Positions 9,263-18,363 are shown, numbered from the stretch's first letter. The stretch is DNA of 64,000 bases from an uncultured Sphingomonadaceae bacterium (GCA_947494305.1 CANLUL010000002.1:553727-617726), one strand, 5' to 3'. Notes: generated from the letters alone by a model not told the origin. Program-made: numbers and translations.

Positions 9263-9604
9263 ATGGCCTATGACGAACACACGACCTTGCGTTTCAGGGA
9301 AGCGCTCGGCCCTATGCAGGGGCTCAGCGAAAAGCGCATGATGGGCGGTATGTGTTTTCTCTTAAACGGCAACATGATCGGAGGAGCCGATCGCCCTAAA
9401 GATGACGTTGCCCGGTTCATGTTCCGCATTGGTAAAGAAAATCAAGACAAGGGCGAGGCTATGCCGCTTGCACAGCGGATGGAAATGGGTGGGCGTCCTA
9501 TCGGCGGGTTTTTCTTCGTTGATGCAGGGGATTGCGATCAGGATTTGCTAAAGCGCTGGATTGCACTGGCGCTAAGTTTTGTCGAAGATCTGCCTCCCAA
9601 ATAA
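9263..9604 (+). CDS. TfoX/Sxy N-terminal domain protein
   Basis: Protein of 113 residues corresponding only to the TfoX N-terminal domain (FREALGPMQGLSEKRMMGGMCFLLNGNMIGG). It lacks the C-terminal helix-hairpin-helix part of the competence regulator Sxy, so a competence role should not be assumed. It begins 9 bases after the reductase gene and closes the TetR-controlled run. In many proteobacteria such one-domain proteins sit with YCII, DUF1801 and RibD-like genes, as here. Function unknown. Confidence 0.78.
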   Translation: MAYDEHTTLRFREALGPMQGLSEKRMMGGMCFLLNGNMIGGADRPKDDVARFMFRIGKENQDKGEAMPLAQRMEMGGRPIGGFFFVDAGDCDQDLLKRWIALALSFVEDLPPK

Positions 9605-9678
9605 CCTGACTTGTCAAAGTCACTTGAAAAACTCCCTGCATGCTGTATTAAAACACCAATACAGCTAGGAGACCCCCG

Positions 9679-10419
9679 ATGAAGAAAATACTATTTGCGC
9701 TCCCCTTATTTGCGCTTGCGGCTTGCGAAGGTTCAATCGCCAATGAAGTGCGGGAAATGGCAAGCAGCGGCAGCATGTCCGATGGTGAAGCCATTTCTAC
9801 CAATGATCAAGATCCGGGGGAATTCACCAAAGTCTCGTCAGTAGGTCCGGACAATATTGTCTTCACAAAAGGCGATGATTTTTCGATTCGCGCTGAAGGC
9901 GATGATGAAACTATTGAACGGCTGCGTTACAAACTGACCGATGGAAATTTGAAAATTGGCCGATTGAAAGAAAAAGGCTGGAGCGGAAAGGGTGATGCAG
10001 CCACTGTCTTCGTCAGCGCACCATCACTGAACGCGTTGGCACTGGCAGGCTCAGGCGATATCAAGGCGGACAAAATGTCTGGTGACAGCGCCAAAATCAG
10101 CATCGCTGGTTCCGGTGATGTCTCGGTGGAGAAAGTAAAAACTGACTCGTTAAAAGGAAGCATTGCCGGATCGGGTAATCTCAAACTTGCCGGCAAGGCG
10201 AAAGCCATGAAAGTCTCCATAGCCGGTTCCGGTGATGTGAGCGGCAAGAAAATGAAAGTCGACACTGCGAGCATTTCGATAGCGGGCAGTGGCAATGTCG
10301 AGCTGTCGTCTGACGGCTCTGTCGATGCAAAAGTCATGGGCTCCGGTGATATTCGCGTCCACGGTGATGCGAAATGCAAGACCAAAGCTATGGGATCCGG
10401 CACCGTTACATGCGGCTAG
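9679..10419 (+). CDS. DUF2807 head-GIN-type lipoprotein
   Basis: Secreted envelope protein of 246 residues. A lipoprotein signal (MKKILFALPLFALAAC) ends in an LAAC lipobox with Cys16. From ~50 the protein is a right-handed beta-helix-like DUF2807 domain built on repeating IAGSGDV / AGSGN turns (at least six copies). The repeats predict a stacked parallel beta structure for adhesion or scaffolding at the membrane; no enzyme motif is seen. A second, diverged DUF2807 protein lies 680 bases downstream. A CTAGGAGACC ribosome-binding site precedes the ATG. Confidence 0.85.
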   Translation: MKKILFALPLFALAACEGSIANEVREMASSGSMSDGEAISTNDQDPGEFTKVSSVGPDNIVFTKGDDFSIRAEGDDETIERLRYKLTDGNLKIGRLKEKGWSGKGDAATVFVSAPSLNALALAGSGDIKADKMSGDSAKISIAGSGDVSVEKVKTDSLKGSIAGSGNLKLAGKAKAMKVSIAGSGDVSGKKMKVDTASISIAGSGNVELSSDGSVDAKVMGSGDIRVHGDAKCKTKAMGSGTVTCG

Positions 10420-10446
10420 GTGAATACCTTCAAGGATGATTTAACT

Positions 10447-10470
10447 TGGCACAGGCTTGGTCCTGTGCCA
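10447..10470 (+). terminator. hairpin after the first DUF2807 gene
   Basis: TGGCACAGG (10447-10455) and CCTGTGCCA (10462-10470) form a perfect 9-bp stem followed by GTTTCT. Its place just after a stop codon suggests a terminator; the T tract is poor, so it may be partial. It also argues against a start for the next gene at the TTG at 10446. Confidence 0.5.
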
Positions 10471-10481
10471 GTTTCTATGCC

Positions 10482-11105
10482 ATGGCAAATATATGGGAAA
10501 AATATGCGGTTCCGAAGCTGATCAGGTTCGCCTGTTCACAGCCGGCCGTGATGAAGGATCGTAGTCAAATAGTTCCAAGAGCTGATGGGAATGTGTTGGA
10601 ATTGGGCTGCGGCGGCGGGATCAACCTACAATTTTATGACCGTGAGCGTGTGGACAGTTTAACTGGCCTGGATCCATCTGCGGAGTTGCTGGATTACACG
10701 CGTGAAGAAGCAAAATCTCGTGGTTTTGATATGGATATTCTGGACGGTATTGGGGAAGCTATGCCGTTTGAGGATGGTCGCTTCGATACCGTATTGGCCA
10801 CTTTCACCTTGTGCTCGGTACAAGATGGTGAGCAGGTTTTGAAAGAAATGCGCCGCGTGTTGAAGCCGGGTGGCAAAATATTGTTCCTTGAACATGGACG
10901 AGCCCCAGATGCCGGTCCGGAAAAATGGCAACAGCGGCTGGAACCCATGTGGAAACATATTGCCGGCGGCTGTCATTTGCACCGCCCGGTGATCAAGAAA
11001 TTTGAAGCCAACGGATTTAATGTTTCCAATAGCGATGGACATTATGCGGACAAAACACCGCGTTTTCTGGGTTGGATGGAAATGGGAGAGGCGCGGCCAG
11101 TATGA
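10482..11105 (+). CDS. class I SAM-dependent methyltransferase
   Basis: Protein of 207 residues with a Rossmann SAM-binding fold: motif I VLELGCGGGINL, motif II region LTGLDPSAELL, motif IV FDTVLATFTLCSV and post-motif LKPGGKILFLEHGRAP, close to the UbiE/phosphatidylethanolamine-methylase-like type. Start ATG at 10482 is chosen because the alternative TTG at 10446 lies inside a terminator-like stem. Its stop overlaps the ATG of the second DUF2807 gene (ATGA, 11102-11105), giving translational coupling. The substrate (lipid, quinone or small molecule) is unresolved. Confidence 0.82.
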   Translation: MANIWEKYAVPKLIRFACSQPAVMKDRSQIVPRADGNVLELGCGGGINLQFYDRERVDSLTGLDPSAELLDYTREEAKSRGFDMDILDGIGEAMPFEDGRFDTVLATFTLCSVQDGEQVLKEMRRVLKPGGKILFLEHGRAPDAGPEKWQQRLEPMWKHIAGGCHLHRPVIKKFEANGFNVSNSDGHYADKTPRFLGWMEMGEARPV

Positions 11106-11809
11106 GGTATTTCATTCTCATATTGACGACTGTTCTTGTTGCGGTTGCCGGAACCGCAGAAGCCAAAGAACGCAAACTGTCTGGGTATAGTTTTGATGCT
11201 ATCCAGATCATTGGCAATGTAAATGTAAGCATTGAAACGGGAAAAGGACCGTCTGCTGTGGCTGAGGCAGATACGCGGCGTGCATTGGATCGGGTGTCGG
11301 TGCGCAAAGCCGGCGATGAGTTGATCGTGTCTGTTCGCCCCGGCTCCACTCAGACTGACCGATTTTCCAAAGAACCGCCTATTGCGCTGCGCTTGACAAC
11401 CTATCAGCTTACCAAAATCTTACATCGAGGACCGGGTAGCGTAGCTGTGGATAGCATGAAAGAACGCAATACAAACATCCGGATAGGTGGATTTGGCAGC
11501 GTAACAGTCGGTGATATCGACACAGATCGATTGGAGATCAGCATGAATGGCGGAGGCGAGCTGATCATCGGAGGAACGGCGCGAACAGCCAAGGTTGCTC
11601 TACTAGGTTCCAGTAGACTGGACGCGACAGCGTTAACGGTAGACGATTTAGACTTAACGCATCGCGGGCCAGCCAACACCCAAATTACCGTCGAAAAACG
11701 CGCAGAGATCACCAATGGTGGATCCGGCTTTATTCAGATTGATGGGCGTCCGGAATGCTTGGTTCGAACCGCTGGAGCGGCAGAGATAATCTGCAACCCG
11801 AAAAACTGA
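11102..11809 (+). CDS. second DUF2807 secreted protein
   Basis: Protein of 235 residues with a cleavable signal peptide (hydrophobic FILILTTVLVAVAG, cleavage after TAEA) and a DUF2807 auto-transporter-adhesin-like beta domain with diverged GGFGSV / MNGGGEL / LLGSSRL turns. Unlike its neighbour at 9679 it lacks a lipobox, so it should be free in the periplasm or outside. The ATG at 11102 overlaps the methyltransferase stop. Ends in an AAEIICNPKN sequence with one Cys in each of two C-terminal turns (ECLV, IICN), which could form a disulfide. Function unknown. Confidence 0.8.
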   Translation: MRYFILILTTVLVAVAGTAEAKERKLSGYSFDAIQIIGNVNVSIETGKGPSAVAEADTRRALDRVSVRKAGDELIVSVRPGSTQTDRFSKEPPIALRLTTYQLTKILHRGPGSVAVDSMKERNTNIRIGGFGSVTVGDIDTDRLEISMNGGGELIIGGTARTAKVALLGSSRLDATALTVDDLDLTHRGPANTQITVEKRAEITNGGSGFIQIDGRPECLVRTAGAAEIICNPKN

Positions 11810-11820
11810 ACTTTTTGAAG

Positions 11821-12030
11821 CTAGTGCACGGTCCCGATAGACGTATCGATAGAGAGCAACACGCATAACCGTTCAACCTGCCGCCATTTGCAATAATGGA
11901 TATGGTTGCCAGAGGCCCGGCTTTTGTCGGCGCGATTGGCAGCCTCCAATCCAGCTTCTTCACCAAAGTTGGAAAGTAACAATTCAGCATCGGTATAGTT
12001 ACTGGAGTCAATGAATACAGGTAGTTGCAA
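11821..12030 (-). CDS. small conserved-looking protein, function unknown
   Basis: A 69-residue protein with a start at TTG (12030) preceded by an excellent AGGAG site six bases upstream. The centre is helical and charged (LEAANRADKSRASGNHIHYCKWRQVERLCVLL), resembling small sphingomonad proteins that share an A-R-A-x-x-x-G-N-x-I-H-x-C-x-W-R-x-I-E pattern. I infer that it is a real gene from the ribosome-binding site, composition and isolation from other genes. Convergent with the DUF2807 gene. No function can be proposed. Confidence 0.55.
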   Translation of the reverse strand: MQLPVFIDSSNYTDAELLLSNFGEEAGLEAANRADKSRASGNHIHYCKWRQVERLCVLLSIDTSIGTVH

Positions 12031-12199
12031 GGCGGGCTCCTGAAATAGGCTCGAAGAGCGGCTAGCCCTGCGAAGTGGAAGTCAAGGCTCTACCCAAAAC
12101 CCATGGAAAAACTGTCAAAGGCCTTGGTGAACAAAAACTTATCCAACTGTTTACTAAAACAATCTGGCTATCCGTTTCGAACAGCGCTATGGCGCAGAA

Positions 12200-12394
12200 A
12201 TGAGCGATAATCAGGCTTCCGGCGCTTCCGGCGAATCATCTCAGAACCGCAATGCTGGCGGTGTGTTTATTGCGGTTGGTACGGTCGTGGGGGCAGTGAT
12301 TGGTGCTTTGCTGGGTCAGCCATCGATTGGCTTTCTGGCGGGGTTAGCACTGGGAAGCATATTGGCTTTGTTCATCTGGTTGAAAGAACGCTAA
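12200..12394 (+). CDS. small glycine-rich membrane protein
   Basis: A 64-residue protein with a polar N-terminus of ~20 residues and two adjacent hydrophobic segments rich in Gly and Ala (GGVFIAVGTVVGAVIGALLG and IGFLAGLALGSILALFIWL), closing with a positive KER end. It predicts a short membrane hairpin. The gene sits 50 bases before the sugar dehydrogenase gene on the same strand. No clear ribosome-binding site was seen. The GxxxG-like packing motifs suggest oligomerisation. Function unknown. Confidence 0.55.
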   Translation: MSDNQASGASGESSQNRNAGGVFIAVGTVVGAVIGALLGQPSIGFLAGLALGSILALFIWLKER

Positions 12395-12444
12395 ACCCAC
12401 GCGCCATGCTTGTTTTTGGCTAGTTTGGTTCCTATTGTTGAACC

Positions 12445-13803
12445 ATGAAACATTTAAGAAACTTGCTGATTCTCTTCGTTGTTCTTGTGCTCGCCGGGAT
12501 CTCCTATCTTTATTTCATTCACGGTGACGAAGCTCAAATTCCTTTGGAGCAAACTTCTGGGGCTGAGCCCAGCCTGACCAATGTGCGGCCCGAACTGCTT
12601 CCAACAATCAATGTGAAAGCAGCTGAACCCTGGGGCGAAGAGGGTGCGCCAATTGCGGCAGATGGATTTACCGTAGAACGATTTGCTCAGGGATTGGATC
12701 ATCCTCGTTCCATGCTGCGGCTTCCCAATGGTGACGTTCTGGTCGCCGAAACCAATAGTCCGCCGCGTACCAACAAGGGCATTGAGGGATGGGTTTTACG
12801 GAACCTGATGCAAAAAGCCGGTGCCGGAACACCTTCTGCCAATCGGATCACTTTGCTGCGCGATACAGACCAAGATGGCAAGGTAGATGAGACATTCGCG
12901 TTTCTTGAAGATCTCAATTCACCCTTTGGCATGGCTTTGGTCGACGGTTATTTATACGTTGCCAATACCGACACCGTATTCGCTTATGAATATGAGGAAG
13001 GCATGACCAAAATTGAAGGCAAAGGCCGCCGCGTTGCCAATCTTAACGCCAAGGCGCCTAACAATCATTGGACCCGCGGGTTGTTGGCCAGCGATGACGG
13101 TAAATATTTGTACATCTCGGTTGGCTCCAATAGCAATATCGGCGAAAATGGTATGGAATCCGAAGTTCAGCGTGCGGCGATTTTGCGGGTTGAACTGGCC
13201 ACGAATGACAAGGAAATCTTCGCGGACGGCATGCGTAATCCGGTTGGTATGGCCTATCTACCCGGGACCGATAAATTCTATACGGTGGTCAACGAGCGGG
13301 ATATGCTCGGTAGCGACATGGTGCCGGATTATCTGACCGAGGTGCGCTGGGCATCGCATTATGGTTGGCCCTGGCATTTCTGGGGCGGTTATGTGGACCC
13401 AAGGGTAGAGCCGAAAAACCTAGATCACCGACAGTATGAACGGCGCCCGGATTATGGATTGGGCGCGCATACAGCGCCGCTGGGATTGGCTTTCTCCCAT
13501 GGCCAGAATTTGGGTGAACCGTTTCACAAAGGTGCAATCATCGCGCGGCACGGATCATGGAACCGCATACCCTATTCGGGCTATGATGTTGTCTATGTCG
13601 ATTTTGACGAAAAGGGTGAACCGGTTGGAAAGCCCGTCACGCTATTATCCGGTTTTGTGGATGATGATGAAAAGGCCAAAGGTCGGCCAACAATGGTTGA
13701 ATTTGATTCGACCGGAGCCTTGTTGGTCAGCGATGATGTTGCTGGCATAATCTGGCGCGTATCTCGAAAAGATGCTGCGCCAGCCAAGCCCGCCGAAGAG
13801 TAA
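12445..13803 (+). CDS. PQQ-dependent sugar dehydrogenase-like beta-propeller (sorbosone dehydrogenase family)
   Basis: Protein of 452 residues: one N-terminal membrane segment (LLILFVVLVLAGISYLYF) anchors a periplasmic six-bladed propeller. Family motifs include GLDHPRSMLRLPNGDVLVAE, LNSPFGMALVDG, FADGMRNPVGMAY, HYGWPWHFWGGY and FHKGAIIARHGSWNR, which line the PQQ/Ca2+ site in soluble glucose and sorbosone dehydrogenases. It would oxidise an aldose or related sugar and pass electrons to the respiratory chain; PQQ synthesis genes are not in the window. Convergent with the DUF815 gene with only one base between stops. Confidence 0.85.
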   Translation: MKHLRNLLILFVVLVLAGISYLYFIHGDEAQIPLEQTSGAEPSLTNVRPELLPTINVKAAEPWGEEGAPIAADGFTVERFAQGLDHPRSMLRLPNGDVLVAETNSPPRTNKGIEGWVLRNLMQKAGAGTPSANRITLLRDTDQDGKVDETFAFLEDLNSPFGMALVDGYLYVANTDTVFAYEYEEGMTKIEGKGRRVANLNAKAPNNHWTRGLLASDDGKYLYISVGSNSNIGENGMESEVQRAAILRVELATNDKEIFADGMRNPVGMAYLPGTDKFYTVVNERDMLGSDMVPDYLTEVRWASHYGWPWHFWGGYVDPRVEPKNLDHRQYERRPDYGLGAHTAPLGLAFSHGQNLGEPFHKGAIIARHGSWNRIPYSGYDVVYVDFDEKGEPVGKPVTLLSGFVDDDEKAKGRPTMVEFDSTGALLVSDDVAGIIWRVSRKDAAPAKPAEE

Positions 13804-13804
13804 T

Positions 13805-14635
13805 TCAGCCCAGCGTCTTTCCGGCGCGACCGGCCAGTTCGACAACATATTGCCACGCCACCCGGCCCGAGCGGCTGCCGCGCTGCTTGGACCAGAGCAG
13901 GGCATCATCCTCTTCAAAGGAAAGGCCATGTGTCGCCGAATATTTCCGGATCATGGCGAGATAGTCATCCTGTGACGCTGCATGAAATCCGAGGCGCAGG
14001 CCAAAGCGATCCGATAGCGCGAGTTTGTCATCCACAACATCACGCGGGTTCACCGGATCGTCCTGCTCGGCCATCGAACGCGCCACGATATGGCGGCGGT
14101 TTGAAGTCACATAGAGCCGCACATTGGACGGTCGTTGCGATGCACCACCTTCCAGCACCGAACGGAGCAGGCGCGGTGCTGCGCTGCTGTCTTCAAAGCT
14201 GATATCATCGATAAACAGGATGAAAGCACGTTGGCTATCGCCAAGCATCTGAAACAGCCGAGGCAGGCTGTCTAAATGATCGGATGAAGTTTCGATCAAT
14301 GCGATCGCTGCGCCATCATCTTGAAGCGCTTTCACAACCGATTTCGCAAGCGCAGATTTACCCATTCCGCGCGAGCCCCACAGCAGCACGTCATGTGCTG
14401 CATGGCCAGATGCTTGCCGCTTGGCATTTTCGATCAACCTTGCCTTTTGATCATCAATAGCTGTGAGCAGATCGAGGGGAATCGGATTAAAATTCGGGAT
14501 CGCGCTGAACTGCGTTCCATCCCAATAGTAGGCCGCCTCTGCGTTGAGGTCGATCGGATCGATCGGCGGCGGTGAAAGCCGTTCCAGCGCATCGGCGATG
14601 CGTTCGAGAACAGCTTTATGGCCATCGTCTGCCAT
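13805..14635 (-). CDS. DUF815 AAA+-type ATPase
   Basis: Protein of 276 residues with Walker A GSRGMGKS at 87-94 and Walker B FILFIDDISFE near 160, a sensor-like YVTSNRRHIV stretch and a C-terminal arginine-rich SGRVAWQYV end. DUF815 ATPases are widespread in alphaproteobacteria, and their role is not established. Two bases separate its start from the stop of the upstream acyl-CoA dehydrogenase gene, so the pair is co-transcribed. No partner motif is visible. Confidence 0.85.
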   Translation of the reverse strand: MADDGHKAVLERIADALERLSPPPIDPIDLNAEAAYYWDGTQFSAIPNFNPIPLDLLTAIDDQKARLIENAKRQASGHAAHDVLLWGSRGMGKSALAKSVVKALQDDGAAIALIETSSDHLDSLPRLFQMLGDSQRAFILFIDDISFEDSSAAPRLLRSVLEGGASQRPSNVRLYVTSNRRHIVARSMAEQDDPVNPRDVVDDKLALSDRFGLRLGFHAASQDDYLAMIRKYSATHGLSFEEDDALLWSKQRGSRSGRVAWQYVVELAGRAGKTLG

Positions 14636-14637
14636 GA

Positions 14638-16389
14638 TCAGGCAACCAGCTCCTCGCTATTGAGGCTATATAGAATATCAGCGCCCCCCATTGCGGCGGC
14701 CTTCAATCCCATTGCCTCTGGCACCAAATGGTCCAGATAATATCGCGTTGTGACCAGTTTGGCTTTCAGGAACGGATCATCACCACCTGCCAGTTCTGCT
14801 TCAGCAATGCGGTGCTGCTTGGCCATCAGCATCCCGCAAGTTGCGGTCGCCAACATGGTCATGAAGGGATAGCTGCCAGCCAGACGATCATCGATGGAGG
14901 CTTCTCCACCGGCCATCCACTTGGCAATATCCTCACACATCATTGCCAAAGTCATCAGCGCATCGTCATTCTGCGCCTCCGCCTTTATGTCGCTGATCAA
15001 GGTCATCATCGCATCGCCACCATCAAGGCCTAGTTTACGCCCAACCAGGTCAGCGGCCTGAATGCCATTGGTGCCTTCATATATTGGCGCAATACGGGCA
15101 TCGCGAAAATGTTGGCCAGCGCCTGTTTCCTCAATAAATCCCATACCGCCATGAACCTGTACCCCGATGGAAGCGACTTCATTGCCGATATCGGTGCCAT
15201 AACCCTTGATCAAAGGAGTCAGGATTTCCGCACGTGATTTAGCGCCGTCTATACCCAATGTAGCGCGGTCAACGGACGAGGTTGCGTAATATAGTAAAGC
15301 ACGTGCTGCTTGAGTCAGTGCCTTGGAGCGCAGCAACATGCGCCGGACATCAGGATGCTCGACAATGGCAACGGGATCTTTGGTGCCGCTGCCAGCGCGC
15401 GCTGATTGCACCCGCTCAATTGCGAACTGGCTTGCCTGCTGTGTTGCGCGTTCGGCAATCTGTACGCCCTGCGAGCCGACGTTGATCCGTGCGTTGTTCA
15501 TCATAGTGAACATGGCTTTCATTCCGCCAAATTCGCCGCCGATGAGCTCGCCAATACACTCGTTGTCTTCGCCATAAGCCATGACGCATGTCGGTGAGCC
15601 GTGGATGCCAATTTTATGTTCAATGGAGACACAGCGTGCATCATTAAACGCGCCGATGGTGCCATCGTCATTAATATGGTTTTTAGGCACGATGAACAGA
15701 GATATGCCGCGCGTTCCTTCCGGTGCGCCCGGTGTTCGGGCCAGTACCAGATGGATAATATTGTCGGTCAGGTCATGCTCACCAAAGGTGATGAAGATCT
15801 TCTGCCCTTTGATTTTATATTTTCCGGCATGCTCTCCCTCGGTGATCGGCTCCGCAGTTGAACGCAGCGCGCCAACATCGCTGCCAGCTTGCGGTTCTGT
15901 CAGGTTCATCGTGCCTGTCCACGCGCCGGAAACCAGATTGGGAAGATATTTCGCTTTCTGCTCATCGCTGCCATGCGCATGCAGGGCTTCAATCGCGCCA
16001 AAGCTGAGCATCGGGCAAAGAGTGAATGCAAAATTAGCCGCGCCGCAGGTCTCCAGGATCAGCGCCGATAGGGAATAGGGAAGGCCCTGTCCGCCAAAGT
16101 CCTCTGGTCCATCGATTGAAGCCCAGCCGCCCTCAACAAATTGTCGATAGGCTTCTTTAAAACCTTCCGGTGTGGTTACAGCGCCGTCATGCCATTGCGC
16201 GCCCACAGTGTCACCGATCCGGTTTATTGGAGCAAATTCGCCCTGTGCGAATTGGCCGATCCCCTCAACAATGGCTTCCACCATGTCTTCACTGGCGCCA
16301 GAAAAGCGCTCATGTTCTGCCAGTTTGCCAATCTCGGCAATATGCTTAAGGACGAAATTTTGTTCCCGGCTGGGGGCTGTAAAGGTCAT
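14638..16389 (-). CDS. acyl-CoA dehydrogenase (long, C-terminal extended type)
   Basis: FAD enzyme of 583 residues catalysing alpha,beta-dehydrogenation of acyl-CoA in beta-oxidation. Visible elements: N-terminal helical domain, middle LTEPQAGSDVGAL and KIFITFGEHD, substrate loop YEGTNGIQAADLVGRKL with the catalytic-region glutamate, and an extra ~120-residue C-terminal helical domain (members of the 590-residue class, as FadE5-like). Electrons pass to ETF. Divergent from tsaC over 63 bases, followed at once by the DUF815 ATPase gene. Chain-length specificity is not predictable. Confidence 0.92.
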   Translation of the reverse strand: MTFTAPSREQNFVLKHIAEIGKLAEHERFSGASEDMVEAIVEGIGQFAQGEFAPINRIGDTVGAQWHDGAVTTPEGFKEAYRQFVEGGWASIDGPEDFGGQGLPYSLSALILETCGAANFAFTLCPMLSFGAIEALHAHGSDEQKAKYLPNLVSGAWTGTMNLTEPQAGSDVGALRSTAEPITEGEHAGKYKIKGQKIFITFGEHDLTDNIIHLVLARTPGAPEGTRGISLFIVPKNHINDDGTIGAFNDARCVSIEHKIGIHGSPTCVMAYGEDNECIGELIGGEFGGMKAMFTMMNNARINVGSQGVQIAERATQQASQFAIERVQSARAGSGTKDPVAIVEHPDVRRMLLRSKALTQAARALLYYATSSVDRATLGIDGAKSRAEILTPLIKGYGTDIGNEVASIGVQVHGGMGFIEETGAGQHFRDARIAPIYEGTNGIQAADLVGRKLGLDGGDAMMTLISDIKAEAQNDDALMTLAMMCEDIAKWMAGGEASIDDRLAGSYPFMTMLATATCGMLMAKQHRIAEAELAGGDDPFLKAKLVTTRYYLDHLVPEAMGLKAAAMGGADILYSLNSEELVA

Positions 16390-16452
16390 GAATCAATCCG
16401 CTGTTTATTGTGACTTGGTTATTGTTACTGGGCGGCGCTATAGCGCAGCGTT

Positions 16453-17385
16453 ATGACAGGCTCAAATGATCAAATGGGCATAGTAAAAAAAGCCGCCGCA
16501 CATTTGCGTTCGGGCGGCCTGGTAGCTGTGCCTACTGAAACGGTATATGGGCTTGCCGCCGACGCGAGCAATGCGGAAGCTGTGGCGCAAATCTATCGAA
16601 CCAAGGGCCGTCCCGATTTTAACCCGCTCATTGTGCATGTTCCGAACCTGGATGTGGCGCAACAACTCGGAACGTTCAATTCACTTGCCCGGACAATCGC
16701 CGAAAAATACTGGCCCGGTCCAATGACTTTGGTTCTCCCGAAAACAGAAGAATGTAAGGTCGCAGCGGCAGTGACGGCGGGGTTGGAAACTATTGCAATT
16801 CGCTGTCCCAAACATCCAGTGATGCGTAATTTACTCAATGAGTCAGAACTTTATCTTGCCGCACCCTCGGCCAACAAGAGTGGCCGTATTAGCCCTACAA
16901 CAGCGGACCATGTGCGAGAAAGCCTGGGAACCGATCAGCTTATGATATTGGATGGCGGGGCTTGTGAACAGGGATTGGAATCGACCATCGTTGCCGTGCG
17001 GGAAGGTGGCTATCAAGTTCTGCGCCCGGGACCCGTGACAAAAGAAATGTTGATCGAACTGACCGGTCAACAACCCATTGAAGTGAGTGATGCCAAAATT
17101 GAGGCCCCCGGTCAGCTGGCCAATCACTATGCGCCATCAAAAACAGTGCGACTAAATGTCGAACAAGCCGGACCGGAGGAATATCATATCGGTTTTGGTG
17201 ATGTTCCGGGTGATTTGAACCTGTCTGAAACGGGAGACTTAGCCCAAGCCGCAGCCAACCTATTCGCTTTTCTGCATTTTGCAGATAGCGCGGAACAATC
17301 CCGAATTGCGGTCGCACCTATTCCGGAAAATGCTATGGGACGGGCTATCAATGACCGATTGCGGAGAGCGGCGACCCGATCATGA
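16453..17385 (+). CDS. tsaC: threonylcarbamoyl-AMP synthase, Sua5/YwlC type
   Basis: Makes threonylcarbamoyl-AMP from Thr, bicarbonate and ATP for the t6A37 modification of ANN-decoding tRNAs. The 310 residues cover the YrdC catalytic domain (AHLRSGGLVAVPTETVYGL; KGRPDFNPLIVHV; CPKHPVMRNLL; APSANKSGRISPTTADHV) and the extra Sua5 C-terminal domain joined by the conserved PGQLANHYAPSKTVRL linker, so it is the long Sua5 form rather than short TsaC. Essential in most bacteria. The start at 16453 leaves a seven-residue lead before the family start. Confidence 0.95.
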   Translation: MTGSNDQMGIVKKAAAHLRSGGLVAVPTETVYGLAADASNAEAVAQIYRTKGRPDFNPLIVHVPNLDVAQQLGTFNSLARTIAEKYWPGPMTLVLPKTEECKVAAAVTAGLETIAIRCPKHPVMRNLLNESELYLAAPSANKSGRISPTTADHVRESLGTDQLMILDGGACEQGLESTIVAVREGGYQVLRPGPVTKEMLIELTGQQPIEVSDAKIEAPGQLANHYAPSKTVRLNVEQAGPEEYHIGFGDVPGDLNLSETGDLAQAAANLFAFLHFADSAEQSRIAVAPIPENAMGRAINDRLRRAATRS

Positions 17386-17510
17386 AACAACATGTTACAA
17401 GTCCTAACGCCCGGAAATTTGGGTTCTTCTCCATATTGGGTTAAGCTCTCGGACAAGCAGCTCGTATCTGGGCGCTTTAGTTGAGTGTAAATATAACTTG
17501 GGGAAGAATT

Positions 17511-18233
17511 ATGACAACAATGCAAAAGTCATTGGCAGAATTTTTGGGGACCTTCTGGCTTGTTTTTGGCGGGTGTGGCAGCGCCGTCATTGCGGCGGCC
17601 TTTCCGGAAGTCGGTATCGGATTGCTTGGTGTTTCGCTGGCATTTGGACTGACCGTGGTAACCATGGCCTATGCGATTGGCCATATCAGCGGATGTCACC
17701 TAAATCCCGCGGTTACGATCGGACTTTGGGCGGGTGGCCGTTTTCCGGCCAATGAAATTCCGGTCTATATCATTGCGCAAGTTGTTGGCGCTGTGGTTGC
17801 CGCTGGCGCGCTCTATATGATCGCGACCGGCAACCCGGGCTATGACCTTGCCACCAACGGTTTGGCGGCTAACGGCGTGGGTGAGAAATCACCAGGCGGC
17901 TATGCAATGGGCGCAGGGATAGCGATTGAGATTCTGTTGACCTTCTTCTTCCTGATGATCATTTTGGGCGCTACAGATGGCCGTGCGCCAGCAGGATTTG
18001 CGCCGCTTGCCATCGGTCTTGGCCTGACATTGATCCACTTGATCAGCATTCCGGTAACCAACACATCGGTTAATCCGGCGCGCAGTACTGGTCCGGCATT
18101 GATCGAGGGCGGGATCGCGCTTTCACAGCTTTGGGTCTTCTGGGTTGCTCCGATCGTTGGCGCAGTTTTGGCAGGGTTGGTCTACAAAATTGTCGGCGGT
18201 AGCGGACAGGATGTGACCGGTACCAAAGGCTGA
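17511..18233 (+). CDS. aqpZ: aquaporin Z
   Basis: Water channel of 240 residues with six membrane helices and both half-helix signatures: HLNPAVT and SVNPARS, each with the NPA triad. The first helix ([20 protein letters not shown]) and the [11 protein letters not shown] segment match AqpZ, including the selectivity-filter region typical for water rather than glycerol. The ATG at 17511 has GGGGAAG five bases upstream; the frame could extend to 17481 but that start lacks a site. Monocistronic, ending in a strong terminator. Confidence 0.93.
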   Translation: MTTMQKSLAEFLGTFWLVFGGCGSAVIAAAFPEVGIGLLGVSLAFGLTVVTMAYAIGHISGCHLNPAVTIGLWAGGRFPANEIPVYIIAQVVGAVVAAGALYMIATGNPGYDLATNGLAANGVGEKSPGGYAMGAGIAIEILLTFFFLMIILGATDGRAPAGFAPLAIGLGLTLIHLISIPVTNTSVNPARSTGPALIEGGIALSQLWVFWVAPIVGAVLAGLVYKIVGGSGQDVTGTKG

Positions 18234-18261
18234 TAAAAACTTTGAAATTGAAAACAGATTT

Positions 18262-18292
18262 AAGGGCTGGGTCTTCGATCCGGCCCTTTTTA
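18262..18292 (+). terminator. terminator after aqpZ
   Basis: AAGGGCTGG (18262-18270) pairs with CCGGCCCTT (18280-18288), nine base pairs with one G-T wobble, followed by a T run at 18287-18291. Confidence 0.8.
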
Positions 18293-18363
18293 GTTTCAAT
18301 ATGCAATTTTTATTTTGACCAAAGCCAATCGTGTTTTAAACAAGGCTTCTCAGGGGGTGAAAA

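Noticed and set aside
10446-10481. TTG start for the methyltransferase
   Set aside because: It lies in the arm of a 9-bp terminator-like hairpin and adds residues not typical for the family; ATG 10482 is better.
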